A DNA stretch of 64,000 bases from Macrobrachium rosenbergii (taxonomy: Eukaryota > Arthropoda > Malacostraca > Decapoda > Palaemonidae): contig NC_089784.1 of assembly GCF_040412425.1 (NCBI RefSeq), positions 40,027,070 through 40,091,069 on the forward strand. Direction: 5' to 3'. Below are positions 61,832 through 64,000 of this stretch, in pieces (the first letter of the stretch is position 1; the number at the start of each line of letters is the position of its first letter). Position numbers and translations under genes: made by a program. The notes beneath the pieces are model-generated. The model had not been told where the DNA came from, searched no databases, and saw only the letters and a program-made list of their open reading frames with translations.

Positions 61832-62379
61832 CTATTTAATTTCCCTATCTATTCTACACCACAACACTCTCACTCCTCTGCCTCATCCCTTCCTCTGTTT
61901 GCAACTGCTCTACTAATTGTGTCTTTCTTTGGAGTAATTTTGTGCTTTTTGAGATTTCTTGCTCTCGGTATCAGGTAAAGGGGAGGAGTCCAGTCACTCT
62001 ACCCTACCACTCTAGCAAACTGAAGTAAAAAAGAAAAAACAACATGGACTTTAACCCCTCAAGTATTTACAGACAAGAACATACCAAAAAATTAGAAATA
62101 AACACAAATTTCGTCATACAAACCCACTTTCTGAACGCCACCACATCCTTGGCATTGCTGAGTGGTGAGTCTCACTTTAGGGCTGATGTCCAGACACCTT
62201 TCGACACCAGCTTTACAATTGGAGACAGGTAACATGGATGGAAGGTCCCTAATCACCTGTATGATGAAGAAGTCGGATTTCCAGGCCTCGAGTTTGCACC
62301 TTGCTACCGTTAGGCACAACAGGTAGCTCTGGGTTCTTTTTTCTCCATGCTTGCTTAGGTTTAAGCATGGAGAAAGGTT
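60018..62379. other. Non-coding, possible LTR of the gypsy remnant
   Basis: No gene is seen. At about 60911-60890 the minus strand reads ATAACAAAATGGTGGCAGCC, which could be an LTR end (ACA) followed by a TGG-starting primer site, the right place for the upstream LTR. No second LTR is available to confirm it. A CT microsatellite is at 61798-61828. CTCTCC and TCCTTCT runs at 61240-61450 show no other structure. Confidence 0.4.
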
Positions 62380-63460
62380 TCTTTCCTGGAAGTTAGCCTC
62401 CCCTTATGTCTTTACTGTAACGCCATTTTGCCCATTAGTATGTAAACAGCAGGTGGATTTCTGCTTTTTCTTGGAGAGATCTGGGACTTCTGATATGTCC
62501 ATGCCAATTAATATCCGGACCTGCTTGCTCTGTAGTTCGAGGTCCTAAGAGATTTTCTCTCTAGTTAAACTTCGTATCCTGCTGTTCTTAGTCTGGTATA
62601 TCAGATGTTTTCCAGCCTCTCCCCTGACAAGAGGGTTCTTTCTTTGCTCTCCATCAGAGTTCTTGGATGCTTCCGTTCCTTGAGTGGTTGTCAACAAGAC
62701 TAGAATCATCTCGAATTATTGGTGTTGGAGACGAAGTATCTCTTTGGCCAAAGCTGTTTGTCAGCAGGTTGCGGTGTTTTGCTCTCGTACTTTTGCTATG
62801 AAGCTTCTTTCTACCCTGGTTTTTGCAAGGCGTGGTCAACCCTCAACCAGGGTTTGGTTCTAGGAGTAGATATCTCCTTTTTGAGGGAGATCTTTTTTAC
62901 TCCTGAAAAGGTTCAACAGCCTTTCTCTCTTGAGAATTCAAACCTGTATGAGTCTTTTCAAGGTTTGTCAGACATAATCTGGGCTTTCATATGTATGGCA
63001 CTTGGGAGATTGGAGATTTGTTTGTTCAGACTTTTCCTGAATTTTGCAATGAGATTCAGAACTGTCAGTCACGTCAGTTTGAACCTTTCTCATTATCCTC
63101 ACTGAAGGACTTTTCAGTAGTGATTCTTGCGAGATACTACTGAGTTGTGTTTGAGTGCTGCAGTACTATCTTGACAGAAATCAACGCCTCAGATTTGTAT
63201 GTCAACAACTCTTCAGATAGGACTAACAGAGTTAAGGAAGTTTTCCCATTACACTTACCTCCTGACTTTGTAAGTCGATCCATGGGCATTATCTCTTCCA
63301 GTGTGGAAGGAGAATTGAAGCCCAGATAAGATCTCATGATAGTAGGGGCATCACCCTATACTTTGCACTCAGTGGGAACTTGTCAGCTTTCAGATACGGT
63401 GTTATTTACGGAGAGATGATCAGGTATGATCTCCCGCACATTGTTTTACCTGTAGAATGT
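62380..63460 (+). pseudogene. DIRS-like tyrosine recombinase remnant
   Basis: Plus-strand frames near 63140-63185 read VLQYYLDRNQRLRFVCQQLF (families show ALRYYLERT..LR...LF). Near 63320-63370 is a HDSRGITLYFALS segment resembling the HxxR box followed by a TS.AF helix. Upstream text (62590-62720) may hold the core-binding part. Stops are frequent, and the Tyr nucleophile was not located. It is distinct from the family A copies in wording, and the clade is uncertain. Confidence 0.45.
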
Positions 63461-64000
63461 TGCCCACTAGCCTAGGACATGCTTTGCATGGACTGGTGGT
63501 GGTTGTTCAGTGGGTTGGATAGTGAGCCCAGCTCACCTATGGGACATGTAACACCTTGTCCAGCATCCTGTTGGCAGAAGACAGGTTAGGACTGACTGGC
63601 TCTCTCATTTTCTTTGTTACTTTCTGGTAAATGGAGGGTTAGTGTGCCATTCCATATACTGTACAAGCTGGACAAATGTGAGAGCAGGTTAGCTTTCTGA
63701 CTGAGTACCAGTCTTTTCATTGGCAATGAAGGGGTGCAAGTTCCCTCTCTCGCTTTGCAGGGGGAGAGAAGGACAGACAATAAAGCAAGCTCATTAATCG
63801 TATTTACCTGTTTTATTGTCTCTGACCCTTCAGTGTGTGTTCTTATAGCCTGATTGAGTAATGGCATACAAAGCCTCTACTTAATAGTCCAGAAGTCTAG
63901 CATCTGCTACATCCATATGTGCAGTACACTATAGATGTGGGGTCCCTTCCTCTGCTCCTAAATGGACCAGGAAGGTACACCCCAGGGTGGGCGATTCTAC
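63461..64000. other. Window end, probable 3' part of the same remnant
   Basis: No coding motif was recognised. GGGCAGGAAGACAGG-like and AGGACAGACAATAAAGC phrases are not assignable. Confidence 0.3.

Overview
The window looks like intron-rich, repeat-saturated DNA from a decapod crustacean (shrimp, prawn, crayfish or crab). The support is very long CT, CA, TA and ATT microsatellites, many DIRS1-like tyrosine-recombinase retrotransposons, tRNA-derived SINEs and TA- or TTAA-flanked foldback elements. The decapod assignment is inference; no species call is attempted.

Only one host gene is supported. Five plus-strand exons (12557-12701, 18587-18714, 30988-31104, 34219-34373, 47232-47312) join with exact AG/GT borders and matching phases. 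They encode about 208 residues of peroxisomal multifunctional enzyme type 2 (HSD17B4): the C-terminal half of the short-chain dehydrogenase domain, including the catalytic Ser, Tyr and Lys, plus the start of the linker toward the hydratase-2 domain. The introns are 5.9, 12.3, 3.1 and 12.9 kb. The N-terminal exons lie before position 1 and the hydratase/SCP2 exons appear to lie beyond 64000, so the whole window is transcribed territory of this gene.

Nearly everything else is transposable-element debris in or around these introns. DIRS1-like copies occur at 1-1110, 9330-11812, 14816-17702, 36090-41813 (the most complete) and 51656-56290 (minus strand), all of one general family (here family A). 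A second family (B) at 25262-27682 has an N-terminal gag-like piece followed directly by a recombinase; related ends lie at 33700-34010 and 48115-48335. A third (C) at 7290-9180 is split by a SINE, and a recombinase remnant lies at 62380-63460. All are broken, several with lost catalytic residues. A young 3.6-kb LTR element (19056-22676, minus strand) has near-identical LTRs, a 4-bp target duplication, a tRNA-Lys-type primer site and a gag with five zinc knuckles, but no pol. A decayed Ty3/gypsy remnant lies on the minus strand at 56390-60017. Non-LTR reverse-transcriptase fragments lie at 4560-5620 and 28700-29500.

Non-autonomous DNA elements include three TTAA-flanked piggyBac-type foldbacks with variable tandem arrays (1204-3377, 31895-33697, 48619-51540; the last holds a nested 338-bp foldback), several TA-flanked MITEs, and a large repeat present in opposite orientation at 34913-36060 and 43430-47095 inside one intron. 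No bacterial-type operon, CRISPR array or functional RNA gene was found. The most unusual observations are the gag-only LTR element with a perfect hairpin around its polypurine tract, the satellite-carrying TTAA foldbacks, and the inverted repeat pairs within single introns.
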